From the NCBI GenBank assembly GCA_947259185.1, contig CAMYKT010000006.1:9075-73074 (forward strand): DNA of 64,000 nucleotides, written 5' to 3'. This document shows, in pieces, positions 19,323 to 29,846 of this stretch. Each line of letters opens with the position of its first letter. The stretch's first letter is position 1. The stretch is from an uncultured Methanobacteriaceae archaeon. Lineage in GTDB: Archaea; Methanobacteriota; Methanobacteria; Methanobacteriales; Methanobacteriaceae. Both the position numbers and the translations under genes were made by a program. The notes under the pieces are model-generated. The model was given only the letters and a program-made list of their open reading frames with translations. It was not told the origin of the DNA and ran no database searches.

Positions 19323-19753
19323 GGTCTGGTCCCCCTAACATCCACTGTGGAAAAGTCTTCTATAACATTAACGGTAACGATTCCTGTTTTAACATCAACC
19401 TTTACATCAGCTGCCACAATTGGTGTAACCCGGGTTCCCGGAATGGTACTGAGAGTAACAAATTCTTCAGCCATGGTTATGGCCTCATTCAAAGGGAGTT
19501 CCCTTTTAGATGTAACCAGTACATCCCCCTTGATATAACTTCCCGTCCTGAAACCCGCCCCGGCCATGTTGCTCCTTATAGTTTCTATAGGAACAATATC
19601 ATTTCCTTTTATAATAATTCCAGATATGGGAACACCTTCCGCTTCTTCGGTAGATGAGGCAAAAGCCATGTAGGTCATTAATCTACCAGAAACAATTAGC
19701 ATAAATGCCAGTAATAATATAATTAGAGTATCTCTTCTAATTTTCAGGAACAT
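19319..19753 (-). CDS. Small POTRA-like membrane-anchored protein
   Basis: This 144-residue protein has a short cytoplasmic N-terminus, one membrane helix (about 10-32), and an outside domain of about 100 residues. That domain reads like a POTRA module: a first strand ISGIIIKGNDIV, a helix PIETIRSNM, a second helix near 88-105, and closing strands DVKVDVKTGIVTVNVIED. The same topology (one helix plus POTRA) is that of bacterial FtsQ/DivIB. The POTRA call is by eye, from the Gly-Asn turn and the strand-helix pattern. It leads a coupled pair with the exported protein downstream. Function unknown. Confidence 0.7.
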   Translation of the reverse strand: MFLKIRRDTLIILLLAFMLIVSGRLMTYMAFASSTEEAEGVPISGIIIKGNDIVPIETIRSNMAGAGFRTGSYIKGDVLVTSKRELPLNEAITMAEEFVTLSTIPGTRVTPIVAADVKVDVKTGIVTVNVIEDFSTVDVRGTRP

Positions 19754-20145
19754 TCATTTTCACCTAATAATTGATATGTGTATGGAAATTTAATTAATTT
19801 AAGTTATAAACTTGATTATATTAATCTGATATTAATTTATAAATTAATTTGTATTTTTTAGTTAATTATAAAAAGTTAATAAACAAGCCCTAAAAAAATA
19901 AATTGACCAAATTTAAAAACTTCTTCAGGTAATCTACATTAATATTGTTGATTAATAATATAAAAAACTATTTTTATTGGATTCCATCATTGACAGGACC
20001 CGGAAGATATTATAAAGAAATAATGATAAATAAAGATAATGGGAATTAGCAGACTATATTTTTATTAAACTATAAAAACCTTTCGCAAATATAATATTTT
20101 AGCTAATGTGAGGTTATAAATTAATAATAATGATATTTCAAGAAA
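19754..20145. other. Intergenic region, no gene seen
   Basis: About 390 bp of very AT-rich sequence between the POTRA-like gene and the end of the Mur ligase gene. It should hold the promoter of the POTRA-like operon and the 3' end of the wall-gene transcript. I find no open frame or RNA gene. Confidence 0.3.
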
Positions 20146-21597
20146 TCATAATAATTCATCCAGAATTTCTGAGGCAGGATCCATTCCCTGTGCTCCCATA
20201 AGCAGAATAGTGTCATTTTTATGGGCAGCCCTTAAAATTTCATTTAATGATTCTTCCAGATTCTCAAAGAACTTAAAATTTAAATCATGATCATTCAGGG
20301 TCTGGAAAAAGATTTCTTTTTCTTCATCCTCCACCTGATTAAGGTGATCTACCACATCACTACTGCTGGTGAGATAGATTTCAAATTCCATCTCCTGTTT
20401 TTTATTTTTTTTTAGAAGGGATATGGTCTCAGATAAAGCCAGGGCATTGATTAAATTGATATCCTTACCTCTGGAACCTCTAATAGCACACAGCACCCAT
20501 AACTTTCCTGAGGTGATTTCCAATGCACTTTTAGTGGTGGCTTTAATTCCATCAGGATTATGGGCAAAGTCATCTATGATGGTGGGAGATGAATTTAGAA
20601 TAGAGAATCTTCGTTTAAGAGGTTTATAAGTATAAACTCCTTTTTTTATAATTTCTAAAGGAATATTTAATGAAATACAAGCAGAAATGGCTGCTAAGGT
20701 ATTTTGAATAAAGTGGGGGCTGGTAAAAGGCAACCGGGATTTTTCCAGTAGGAGTTCACCCTTATAAAAAATACCAGAATCCTTAAATTCAAGTTCAGAA
20801 CCTTCTCCATAAAAAAAGGATTCAGCAGAAAAGTTTAAAAGCTGCTGCATTCTAACCACCATCTCATCTTCGTGATTTAAAACAGCAACACCTTTATCCA
20901 GAGCCTTTATACCCCCAGATATTTCTTCAAACGCTTCATCCAGAGAATTTACCAGGCCGATGTGGTCCAGGGCAACATTGGTAATAACCACTACCTGGGG
21001 ATTTATAGCCCGGGTCATAAGTAGGGCATGATCTTTCATAACTTTGTCAAACCAGCCCTGAACTTCAGAAACCTCGATAACCAGATAATCAATTTTAGCA
21101 CCGGGATGCATCTGGCAAAAATCGGAGATATTCTTAGCCACCATGGGATCAATTAAGGTGTTGAATTCAGATTTAGAATCGGTATTGGTCAATACACTAT
21201 ATCCTCCTTCTTTTAAGATATGATAAATGAGATGGGTGGTGGTTGATTTTCCATTGGTTCCCGTAATCGCCACCTTCTTAGAGTCCGGGGCAAATTTCTC
21301 AATAGTCCATTTTAAAGCAAAGGCATTGGCCAGTTCTATCTTATCCACTATTATTAGATTTAAACCCAGTTTCAGGGCCATTTCCCGGACTTTACCTTTG
21401 GGGTTTTGGGTAATAAAACAACCCACTTTCTTTTGTGCAGCTATTTTAATTCCATTTTCATCCACCCAGTGCCTTATAACAATATCGCCCTCTTTAGCAT
21501 CGCTTAGAAGATTAAAAACTCCTTTTAAGATTTTATTATCTCCACTGAGTTCTCCTTTAATCTCACGTGCCAGATAATAGGTTTCAAGATGGTTCAT
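20146..21597 (-). CDS. Pseudomurein-type Mur ligase
   Basis: This is an ATP-dependent amino-acid ligase of the Mur family. The P-loop GTNGKSTT lies near residue 110, the central domain has NVALDHIG, and the C-terminal domain has DDFAHNPDG and GSRGKD. The ATG at 21597 preceded by GAAAGGGAAG is preferred to a TTG 15 bp earlier, giving 483 residues. It is followed upstream on the same strand by MraY-like and CarB-like genes, the combination reported for pseudomurein clusters of Methanobacteriales. Whether it adds the first or a later peptide residue cannot be decided here. Confidence 0.88.
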   Translation of the reverse strand: MNHLETYYLAREIKGELSGDNKILKGVFNLLSDAKEGDIVIRHWVDENGIKIAAQKKVGCFITQNPKGKVREMALKLGLNLIIVDKIELANAFALKWTIEKFAPDSKKVAITGTNGKSTTTHLIYHILKEGGYSVLTNTDSKSEFNTLIDPMVAKNISDFCQMHPGAKIDYLVIEVSEVQGWFDKVMKDHALLMTRAINPQVVVITNVALDHIGLVNSLDEAFEEISGGIKALDKGVAVLNHEDEMVVRMQQLLNFSAESFFYGEGSELEFKDSGIFYKGELLLEKSRLPFTSPHFIQNTLAAISACISLNIPLEIIKKGVYTYKPLKRRFSILNSSPTIIDDFAHNPDGIKATTKSALEITSGKLWVLCAIRGSRGKDINLINALALSETISLLKKNKKQEMEFEIYLTSSSDVVDHLNQVEDEEKEIFFQTLNDHDLNFKFFENLEESLNEILRAAHKNDTILLMGAQGMDPASEILDELL

Positions 21598-21635
21598 TTT
21601 CTTCCCTTTCAAATGTTATTAAAAAAGTTTGAGAT

Positions 21636-22718
21636 TCAAGAATACAGGGTAAATGTAAGGGCTATTAAACATACTATGGCAGTAATAGACCAGTATAAGA
21701 TTACAATTTTGGTTTCAGAGAATCCCCGGTAATGTAAAGTATGGTGTAATGGTTCCACAGGTAATTTAATAATTTTCATACGGTGCAGGAGACTTATCAC
21801 TACAGAAAGTATAGGTACAAATAGAGAAACCACAGCAAAAGGTATAATATCTCCCAGCATAGCTGCCACCGCAAACCCTCCACCTAGAGCAAAAGCACCG
21901 GTGTCGCCCATAAATATAGAAGCCGGTGTGCGGTTATATACCAAAAACCCGAAGCAAAGTCCAGACAAAACAAAGAAAGTTAATGCTACGTCGGCCTTGC
22001 CTGTGATTAAGGCAAAAATGGCGCATGAAAAAGAGGCGATTCCCACAATACCTGCAGCCAAACCATCCATTCCATCAATAAGATTTACAGCATTGATTGC
22101 ACCGACTATACCCAGTACTGCTACTGGAATTACAATTAAACCAAGATTTATACCAAATATAGTGAAACTAACTGCACCAGAAGCTATTAAAAATATTCCA
22201 ATTAAGATTTGGGAGAATATTTTTTCACTTTCCTTTATTTCACTTTTAATGGGAATTTCACGAATCAGTTCAAGCTTACTCTGATTTAGGAGATTTTGAA
22301 CCTCTTTTTTTGCCTGGGGAGTTGCTACTCTTACTTCATCCCCTGGTTTTAGTATTAATCTTCCTAATTTAACTGGTTCATTAACTTTGTTTTTAACCAC
22401 TTTCTGAAATTCTTTTACTTTAAGGCCAATAAGGTCATCAAAAAGTCCTACAATTCCGGAGACTACCATTAAAATCACAGTTAAAACCAGGATGGGAATT
22501 TCATGATAAACATTCAAAACAAATAGAGCACTTAACAGGATAGCTAATCCACCCATTATGGGGGTTCCTTTCTTATGGCTGTGTTCCGAGATGATAGGCT
22601 TGTCTGTGATATCCGCCATCTTCATCACCCGCCGAATGAAGGGTGTGAAAAAAGCAGTTAGTAAAAAAGCGAGTATGAAAGGTATTAAAGTTGTAATTAA
22701 TCCATTATAATTAATCAA
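21636..22718 (-). CDS. MraY-like phospho-sugar transferase
   Basis: This polytopic membrane enzyme of glycosyltransferase family 4 is expected to transfer the sugar-peptide precursor of pseudomurein to undecaprenyl phosphate or a similar lipid. About ten hydrophobic helices are visible. The catalytic Asp-rich stretches are present: GLFDDLIGLK, LIDGMDGLAAG and MGDTGAFALGG. It has an insertion of about 60 charged residues near 105-165 that ordinary MraY lacks. It ends 24 bp before the Mur ligase TTG and 39 bp before its ATG, and lies 7 bp after the CarB-like gene, so it belongs to the same operon. Confidence 0.88.
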   Translation of the reverse strand: MINYNGLITTLIPFILAFLLTAFFTPFIRRVMKMADITDKPIISEHSHKKGTPIMGGLAILLSALFVLNVYHEIPILVLTVILMVVSGIVGLFDDLIGLKVKEFQKVVKNKVNEPVKLGRLILKPGDEVRVATPQAKKEVQNLLNQSKLELIREIPIKSEIKESEKIFSQILIGIFLIASGAVSFTIFGINLGLIVIPVAVLGIVGAINAVNLIDGMDGLAAGIVGIASFSCAIFALITGKADVALTFFVLSGLCFGFLVYNRTPASIFMGDTGAFALGGGFAVAAMLGDIIPFAVVSLFVPILSVVISLLHRMKIIKLPVEPLHHTLHYRGFSETKIVILYWSITAIVCLIALTFTLYS

Positions 22719-22725
22719 ATAATCA

Positions 22726-23895
22726 CTACTCCATTATTTTGAGTTTTTTTGCAATTTTAATTGCTTCATTATTATTTTTAGCCTTTATAGTTATTCTTTG
22801 AGCTTTTTCATGCCCATGAACTACCCAGGGCCTTTCCTTTGAAAATAGATCAATCACGGAATGGTTTTTTTGATCTTTTTTAAAAATTTCATTTAATTCT
22901 ACTTTGCGATGGGGAGGTATAATCATTTCCAGGGCGGCATTGCTTTCCATGTCGGCTTCAACCTTTTTGACATTCCACTCACCCAGGGCCATATTTACCA
23001 GTTGATGTAAGGGATTAATAGAAGTGGCAGTTAAGGTAAGATAACGGGTGCCGCTGGGGCGAGTATTCACTTCCAGAGCATTTAATTCTCCTTTTAATGG
23101 ATCAAATATGAAATCAACATCTATGGTTCCACTTGCTCCTAACTTATGCACTATATCCTGGGCCAGCATTCTTACTTGTTCATTATCCTGATTTTCAAGT
23201 TGGGCTGGTGCTCTCCTCATTTTAGTTAAAGGATGTTTACCTTCCAGGGTAGTTTCTCCTTTATCTACCGGTGTAAGGGCTATGTAATTACCATTCCAGC
23301 TTAAAACTTCTATGGATATTTCAGTACCTTTAATAAATCGCTCCACCATTGCACTTTGATATTCCTTAAAGTAGTTATCAACATCCTTCTGGGAAAGAGC
23401 TATCTTAATGCCCAAACCACCCTGGCCAGTGGCTTGTTTTAAAACTGCAGGATATTCCAGTTTAGAGGATATCCCTGTTTGAACATTATTATTTTGATAA
23501 TACTGTTTCTGAGATATTTCTCTATATTCCGGAGTGTTTATGTTATTTTCTACTAAAAATTTCTTTGTTTTTAATTTATTGATGGCAATTTCAGTGGCTG
23601 ATAATCCTGATGCAATTACTGGTAAATTATATTCTTTTTCCAGTTTCTCTTTCAACTGTGCCACTTCCAGGAGGGGAGTGTCAATCCCAATAAGAGGTAC
23701 AACCGCGTCAACATCTTCTTTAATTGCAATTTCCAGAGGATAATCCATTCCTCGAGGAACCAGAAAATATTTATCGGCTAAATTTAAGTTAGGTGAATCC
23801 GGGCTTGATTCTGATAAAATAGTTTCTACCCCTTTTTCATGGGCATAAAATGCCACTTCGTCAAATAATCTCGCACCAATAAACAATATCTTCAT
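22726..23895 (-). CDS. CarB-like ATP-grasp ligase of the wall cluster
   Basis: This ATP-grasp enzyme resembles one half of the carbamoyl phosphate synthase large subunit. The PreATP-grasp domain covers about 1-110 and the ATP-grasp domain about 115-300. The glycine-rich loop QATGQGGLGIKIA and the metal-binding NTRPSG motif are seen. CarB-like proteins of this size occur in the pseudomurein clusters of Methanobacteriales. It starts the operon CarB-like, MraY-like, Mur ligase, with a 583-bp gap upstream. Its reaction is not established. Confidence 0.82.
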   Translation of the reverse strand: MKILFIGARLFDEVAFYAHEKGVETILSESSPDSPNLNLADKYFLVPRGMDYPLEIAIKEDVDAVVPLIGIDTPLLEVAQLKEKLEKEYNLPVIASGLSATEIAINKLKTKKFLVENNINTPEYREISQKQYYQNNNVQTGISSKLEYPAVLKQATGQGGLGIKIALSQKDVDNYFKEYQSAMVERFIKGTEISIEVLSWNGNYIALTPVDKGETTLEGKHPLTKMRRAPAQLENQDNEQVRMLAQDIVHKLGASGTIDVDFIFDPLKGELNALEVNTRPSGTRYLTLTATSINPLHQLVNMALGEWNVKKVEADMESNAALEMIIPPHRKVELNEIFKKDQKNHSVIDLFSKERPWVVHGHEKAQRITIKAKNNNEAIKIAKKLKIME

Positions 23896-24478
23896 TATAT
23901 CCTCGGCTAGTATCTTATAAAATAGGGTTATCCAAAAATCTATATTACTTTGAAATTATATCTTTCAATAATTAAATTTTATCAAACTAAAATCATACAT
24001 AAACAATCTGTTACTTAAATTAGAATATGATATCTGATTAAATTAAGTATTAATAGAATAAAAATATCACAATTATCTATTTTAATCCCTAGAATTATAG
24101 CTATTAATTACTGTGTTTTATTTTTATTAGTAATTAATATAGTTTATAAATCTTCTTTAAAAAAAGTTCCCTGCTTAAATTCGGTGATATCGATATCTCT
24201 TGTTGCTAACTTTCTTTTATATTCGTTCTATCCGAAACAAATAATAACTAGTTGAAAATATATTTTATTATGAAAATGGTTTAATTAATTTATTTCAAGA
24301 GTCATAATATTCTTTTAATCCTTTTAAACTTTATTCTTTAAATATAGAAATAAATAAACGGCAAAGTAAAAAAGTGAATTAAATTCTAATAAAATTTTAA
24401 TATACTAGATGGAAATAAATCCTAAACCCCACCCCTTGCGTGGTAGATTTGGAACTTATCATCCATGAGGATTTTTTT
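23896..24478. other. Intergenic region between wall operon and secreted-protein gene
   Basis: About 580 bp of AT-rich DNA between divergent genes, holding the promoter of the wall operon (minus strand) and that of the secreted protein (plus strand). GTG at 24440 opens an in-frame extension of the secreted protein but lacks a ribosome site. I see no further gene. Confidence 0.3.
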
Positions 24479-25186
24479 ATGAAAGGAAAAATTATACTAC
24501 TGGTTATAATACTAATATTTGGTTCTTATGTTGCCGTAGCGCAGTCTATGAGTGATTTTGAGCCTGCTGGAAGAGCAGCATTTGTAAAACTTAAAAACCC
24601 AGACATGTACAAAGGCAATCCCCATTCAAAATTTGTGGCCAGCTATACTGAAAAAAAAGAATCCAATACTGCGCTGGTGGTACATGTTGCAGGGCATACC
24701 ACAGGTTATCCCAATTATCATGAAGATGACGTTTACATACTTGAACTGGGAGTTATAGATAAAGAAAGAGGATATCAGCCAGATATGGACTGGGGAGATG
24801 TTATAGATGGATTTATATTCGGTGTATCTGATGAGCGGTATAATTACGTGTCGGATGGTATAGTCTTCGAACATCTGGATGATGCTTTGGCATATTTAGA
24901 TAAGAAAGCTAAAGAAAATGGACAGGAGGGTAAAAAAATCCTCTTTTATCATGGTTCAGTACGTAGTGGAAGTCCTATTATAAACCAGGGATGTGGTTTT
25001 GCGCTTTACTATCTCATCTTGATACATGAATACGGTAGACTGCCTGCCTATTATCATGTCATTACCGGAGCCCTGTTCCCTTATTTGAATAGTCCTTATG
25101 CTAATTACGAATTATCCCATATTTCAGAATTGCAATACTATTACAACCACAATAAGCTAAATTACCTGGATACACAATATGATTAG
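24479..25186 (+). CDS. Secreted protein of unknown function
   Basis: I do not recognise this family. A clean signal peptide spans about 1-22 (KIILLVIILIFGSYVAVA followed by Q). The remaining ~213 residues are rich in Tyr, Asp and His and have no transmembrane segment. The ATG at 24479 is preceded by GAGGAT at a good distance; an upstream GTG at 24440 would bury the signal peptide and is rejected. Only one cysteine (in NQGCGFALYY) is present in the mature part. It stands alone, with no link to the wall operon behind it. Confidence 0.72.
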   Translation: MKGKIILLVIILIFGSYVAVAQSMSDFEPAGRAAFVKLKNPDMYKGNPHSKFVASYTEKKESNTALVVHVAGHTTGYPNYHEDDVYILELGVIDKERGYQPDMDWGDVIDGFIFGVSDERYNYVSDGIVFEHLDDALAYLDKKAKENGQEGKKILFYHGSVRSGSPIINQGCGFALYYLILIHEYGRLPAYYHVITGALFPYLNSPYANYELSHISELQYYYNHNKLNYLDTQYD

Positions 25187-25266
25187 TTTTCCATCTAATT
25201 CCTTTATTTTTTGGTAAAAAAATATTACTTTCTATAAAAGGATCTGATTGACAGATCACTAAACAA

Positions 25267-25755
25267 TCAATTCAGGGGATAGTTAGATTTAAAAAAATCG
25301 ATTATAGTATCTATACTTTTTTTAACTTCTTTTGAAATTTTAGAACCAATTTCCATTTTACCCGGTTGTATACCCAGTATAATAACTTCAACATCCATAT
25401 CAGATTGCATATATTTTATTAAAAAGGAAAGGGGCATGGCATGGGTTGATATATTATAGTTAGCAATTTCTTCTGTTTTAATGATTCGGATATGCCCGGG
25501 CAACTCTTCCATATCTACGGCATCAATTATCAGTATATGGCTGGGTTTTTCCTTTCTGATTGCTCCGGTAAAATTTTCTGGTACAGCTCCTCCGTCCATT
25601 ACCACGATAGATGGGCTATCTCCAATTAGGGGAGATAATTTTTGGGCAATACACGGCCCCAACCCATCGTCACCTCTTAATTCATTGCCCATAGTTAGAA
25701 TTACTAATTTTTTACTGCTTTTAAGAAATATTTTTAATTTTTGTTCGAATGCTAT
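25267..25755 (-). CDS. Hydrogenase maturation protease (HycI/FrhD type), apparent AUA start
   Basis: This endopeptidase trims the C-terminus of a [NiFe]-hydrogenase large subunit after nickel insertion. GNELRGDDGLG has the nickel-sensing Asp, DAVDM the second, and the third ligand is likely a His in STHAM. From the only canonical start, ATG at 25692, the first strand would be lost. In frame upstream reads AFEQKLKIFLKSSKKLVILT, a proper family N-terminus of 162 residues in all, headed by ATA at 25755 right after a TAG stop. GGGGGGTGGT lies about 4 bp upstream. It overlaps the methyltransferase gene by 35 bp and lies in an operon with nikR. Confidence 0.8.
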   Translation of the reverse strand: MAFEQKLKIFLKSSKKLVILTMGNELRGDDGLGPCIAQKLSPLIGDSPSIVVMDGGAVPENFTGAIRKEKPSHILIIDAVDMEELPGHIRIIKTEEIANYNISTHAMPLSFLIKYMQSDMDVEVIILGIQPGKMEIGSKISKEVKKSIDTIIDFFKSNYPLN

Positions 25756-26497
25756 CTAAACCACCCCCCATGGTGTAAGCGAGATTTACAGTCACTTTAT
25801 CTCCTTTATTTGCATATAATTCATCCAGCGGTATAAAAAGTGGAGGATTCAACATGGGAGTAGGCCCACATATTAAATCTTCACTAAGTAAGGTGAAAGT
25901 GGTGAGTTTTATTGCATTTATTTTTCCTGATTTTTTAAGAGGAAAATCAATATCCTCATCCACTTCTTCTATAATTTTCTCCTTAAAAAATAGGGAATCA
26001 TAAATTATCAGAGAACCCAGCACCGTGTAATCGACTTTAACTTGATCTTCATAAATCAGTCGAGGGTTTTCCATGCTGACTAGTTCCGCGCCATTTAATA
26101 CCCCGGCCGGAATAACAACCCCTCCAGAATTAAGGTATTTTAAGGCATGATTCAATACCGGGACCTGTTCTTCGTCAATCAATGCCGTATCCAGCATTTC
26201 ACATATAATTACATCAGCTTTACAGGTGAAATTAACACAGGTGACATCAGAATTTATAACTTTAATGTTTTTCCAAGCCTTCAGGTTTTCTGCAGCATAT
26301 ACTGCCGATTGGGTATGGATCTCTATAGAATAAATAAAATCAGAATATGGGGCTGCGAAGCAGGACATTATCCCACTTCCAGAACCTAAATCAAAAACTA
26401 CACCCCTTGATTTGGTTTTTATTGCTTCATAAAAAGCAGATAACCTCTCCTGATCTTTCAGGAGATTATTATGATAGGGGGTAGCCCAAAATTTCAT
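25721..26497 (-). CDS. Class I SAM-dependent methyltransferase (PRMT/L11-type)
   Basis: The protein has a Rossmann methyltransferase core: motif I FDLGSGSGIMSCFAAP near residue 36, the acidic loop IYSIEIHT, and CEMLDTALIDEE in the position of the PRMT double-E loop. A beta-rich C-terminal part (about 145-258) follows, as in protein arginine methyltransferases. Target unknown. It is 13 bp downstream of nikR and overlaps the hydrogenase protease, which suggests a link to nickel enzymes, but this is inference from neighbourhood only. Confidence 0.72.
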   Translation of the reverse strand: MKFWATPYHNNLLKDQERLSAFYEAIKTKSRGVVFDLGSGSGIMSCFAAPYSDFIYSIEIHTQSAVYAAENLKAWKNIKVINSDVTCVNFTCKADVIICEMLDTALIDEEQVPVLNHALKYLNSGGVVIPAGVLNGAELVSMENPRLIYEDQVKVDYTVLGSLIIYDSLFFKEKIIEEVDEDIDFPLKKSGKINAIKLTTFTLLSEDLICGPTPMLNPPLFIPLDELYANKGDKVTVNLAYTMGGGLDSIRTKIKNIS

Positions 26498-26510
26498 GAA
26501 TGATTTTTAA

Positions 26511-26930
26511 TTAATCGTGGTCTATGTGCTCTCCAGTAGCAGTACTGGTTAGTCTTACATGTTCGACCCCTTTGAGTCTCATCATTTTTTCAGTCAGGTT
26601 GCGTATTTTATCCACATCTTCCCTGACCACAATTACTTCCAGGCAGTATTTATCAGTCATATGTACATGCATCACCGCATTGATGGCTTCTCGATAGTCA
26701 TGCTGAATATCAGCCAGGTCTTCCATTACACCAGTGTAGTGGTGATCAAAGATTACTGCAACCACACCAATCCTTTCACCTTCCATTTCATTCATCCATT
26801 GATAACGGACTATGTAATCTTTAAGGGCGTCGCGTATTCCTTTAGATCGGGATTGATATCCCCTATCTTTTAAAACTTCATCAAATTCATGTAACAATTT
26901 TTTAGGTAAGGACATGCTTATTCTCATCAT
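26511..26930 (-). CDS. nikR: Nickel-responsive regulator NikR
   Basis: This is a ribbon-helix-helix repressor with a C-terminal ACT-type nickel-binding domain. The N-terminal 45 residues are the RHH (RISMSLPKKLLHEFDEVL). The nickel ligands are visible in order: a His in IQHDY, the two His in VMHVHM, and Cys in KYCLEV. Its 139 residues are typical. NikR senses Ni(II), and here it heads an operon with a methyltransferase and a hydrogenase maturation protease, which makes nickel-dependent control of hydrogenase processing plausible. Confidence 0.93.
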   Translation of the reverse strand: MMRISMSLPKKLLHEFDEVLKDRGYQSRSKGIRDALKDYIVRYQWMNEMEGERIGVVAVIFDHHYTGVMEDLADIQHDYREAINAVMHVHMTDKYCLEVIVVREDVDKIRNLTEKMMRLKGVEHVRLTSTATGEHIDHD

Positions 26931-27246
26931 AATGTTCCCCCGTCGGTTATTATATTAATACTAATACATCATATTTATACTTTTTTACCAGAGCAATATT
27001 GTCTGCCATGAACAACCAAATAATATAAATCATCAAATTATGGCACACTAATAATTATAATATAGTAATTAAGTAATAAGTATTTTGGTAAAAATACATC
27101 AATATAAAAAGTACAACCTTTATCATAAAAAGTTCATAGCCCTATATAAAATTTGCCGTAGGTAAGTGGAAAGATTAACTTAAATTATAATATAAAAATA
27201 TAAAGGTAGTGGATTCTAAATTAATTATATTATACGAGGGAATAAT
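26931..27246. promoter_or_regulatory. Divergent promoter region nikR / CBS protein, with near-palindrome
   Basis: This region of about 316 bp separates divergent genes. TATTAATACTAATA at 26953-26966 is a near-perfect palindrome (12 of 14 positions) about 25 bp before the nikR start and could be an autoregulatory operator. On the other side a TATA-like run lies at about 27185-27200, some 50 bp before the CBS-protein ATG. The operator reading is a guess from position. Confidence 0.4.
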
Positions 27247-27648
27247 ATGAAGGTTAAAGAAGCCATGAATCACGAAGTAATAACTATAAGTCCTTATACC
27301 CTACCTTTAGAGGCTTTTGAAAAAATGTACAAACATGGGGTCAGAAGGTTATTTGTTATGGATGAAAATGACCAGGCCCTGGGAGTGGTATCTTATACTG
27401 ATTTAATTGGAGTATTAGGAACCATTAAACCCGGACCATCTGAAACAGAAGAAGTAACAATAGCCGAAATCATGGTAGAAGATGTTATTACCATTTCTGC
27501 TGATGACGGTATCGAGGATGCAGCCAACTTAATGTTAAGAGCAGACATATCCGGTTTGCTGGTAATGGAAAACAATAAGCCAGTAGGTGTTATAACTAAA
27601 ACAGATATTTGCAGGATGGTAGCAGCTGAATTATTAGTACCCTCCTGA
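27247..27648 (+). CDS. Stand-alone CBS domain pair protein
   Basis: The protein consists of two CBS motifs (about 1-58 and 72-130) that would form one Bateman module binding adenine nucleotides or related ligands. Each half has the usual start (VKEAMNHEVITISP and IAEIMVEDVITISAD) and end (GVVSYTDLIG and GVITKTDICR). No effector domain is fused. GAGGGAATAAT precedes the ATG. The partner it regulates is unknown. The HTH gene downstream begins 106 bp later. Confidence 0.88.
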   Translation: MKVKEAMNHEVITISPYTLPLEAFEKMYKHGVRRLFVMDENDQALGVVSYTDLIGVLGTIKPGPSETEEVTIAEIMVEDVITISADDGIEDAANLMLRADISGLLVMENNKPVGVITKTDICRMVAAELLVPS

Positions 27649-27754
27649 ATATATTAAATTATTATTTTTTTCAGTTCTAAATAATTAAGGATTATATAGT
27701 AGTAATTTCATTTAATTTTTCTTGAATTAATAAAAAAAATATTCCAGGAAAACC

Positions 27755-28225
27755 ATGATTACCATTACCAAGAAAGAAAAAAGTGTGTTTAACCAACTTA
27801 AATATCTTCAGATGGATTATTCTGGGGGCCTTTCAGAAAATATACTGAAGATGGATCTTGATTTATCTGAACATGAAATCAAAGAGGTTATAGATAATCT
27901 GGAAAAAAAAGGTCTTGTTTCACGGGGAGATGATGGTAAAATTAAGGCTAATTATCTGGATGATGAAATAAAAGTGGTTGATACTCAGAAAGATGTTAAA
28001 ACTGCTGAATTAAATCAATTAGAAAAAGAAGCCCTGGAAATTATAAGGAAATTAGCTAACTCCCAGGGAATTATTTCCAGATATATATTAGAAGGCAATC
28101 TGTTATATGGTCCTTTGAAAGTAAGTAATTTCCGAATGTATCATATAATTATTTCCTTAGAGAATAAAAAGATCTTAAGAAAATTAAAAAAGGATGATGG
28201 AGAATACTACCAGGTACAGTATTAA
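27755..28225 (+). CDS. Winged-helix-like protein of unknown function
   Basis: No characterised family is recognised. The N-terminal ~65 residues form a helix-turn-helix pattern with a wing (SEHEIKEVIDNLEKKGLVSR). The C-terminal ~65 residues repeat a similar helix-rich pattern ending with LENKKILRKLKKDDGEYYQVQY, so the protein may hold two winged helices. It may bind DNA, but nothing identifies a target. It converges with pheS, leaving only 41 bp between stops. Confidence 0.62.
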   Translation: MITITKKEKSVFNQLKYLQMDYSGGLSENILKMDLDLSEHEIKEVIDNLEKKGLVSRGDDGKIKANYLDDEIKVVDTQKDVKTAELNQLEKEALEIIRKLANSQGIISRYILEGNLLYGPLKVSNFRMYHIIISLENKKILRKLKKDDGEYYQVQY

Positions 28226-28266
28226 ACTTATTTTAATCCTGATAAATCCTCTACAACAATTTTTAA

Positions 28267-29817
<1,551 letters not shown>

Positions 29818-29846
29818 TAGAGTCACTTCCCATAATAAAGTGTATA

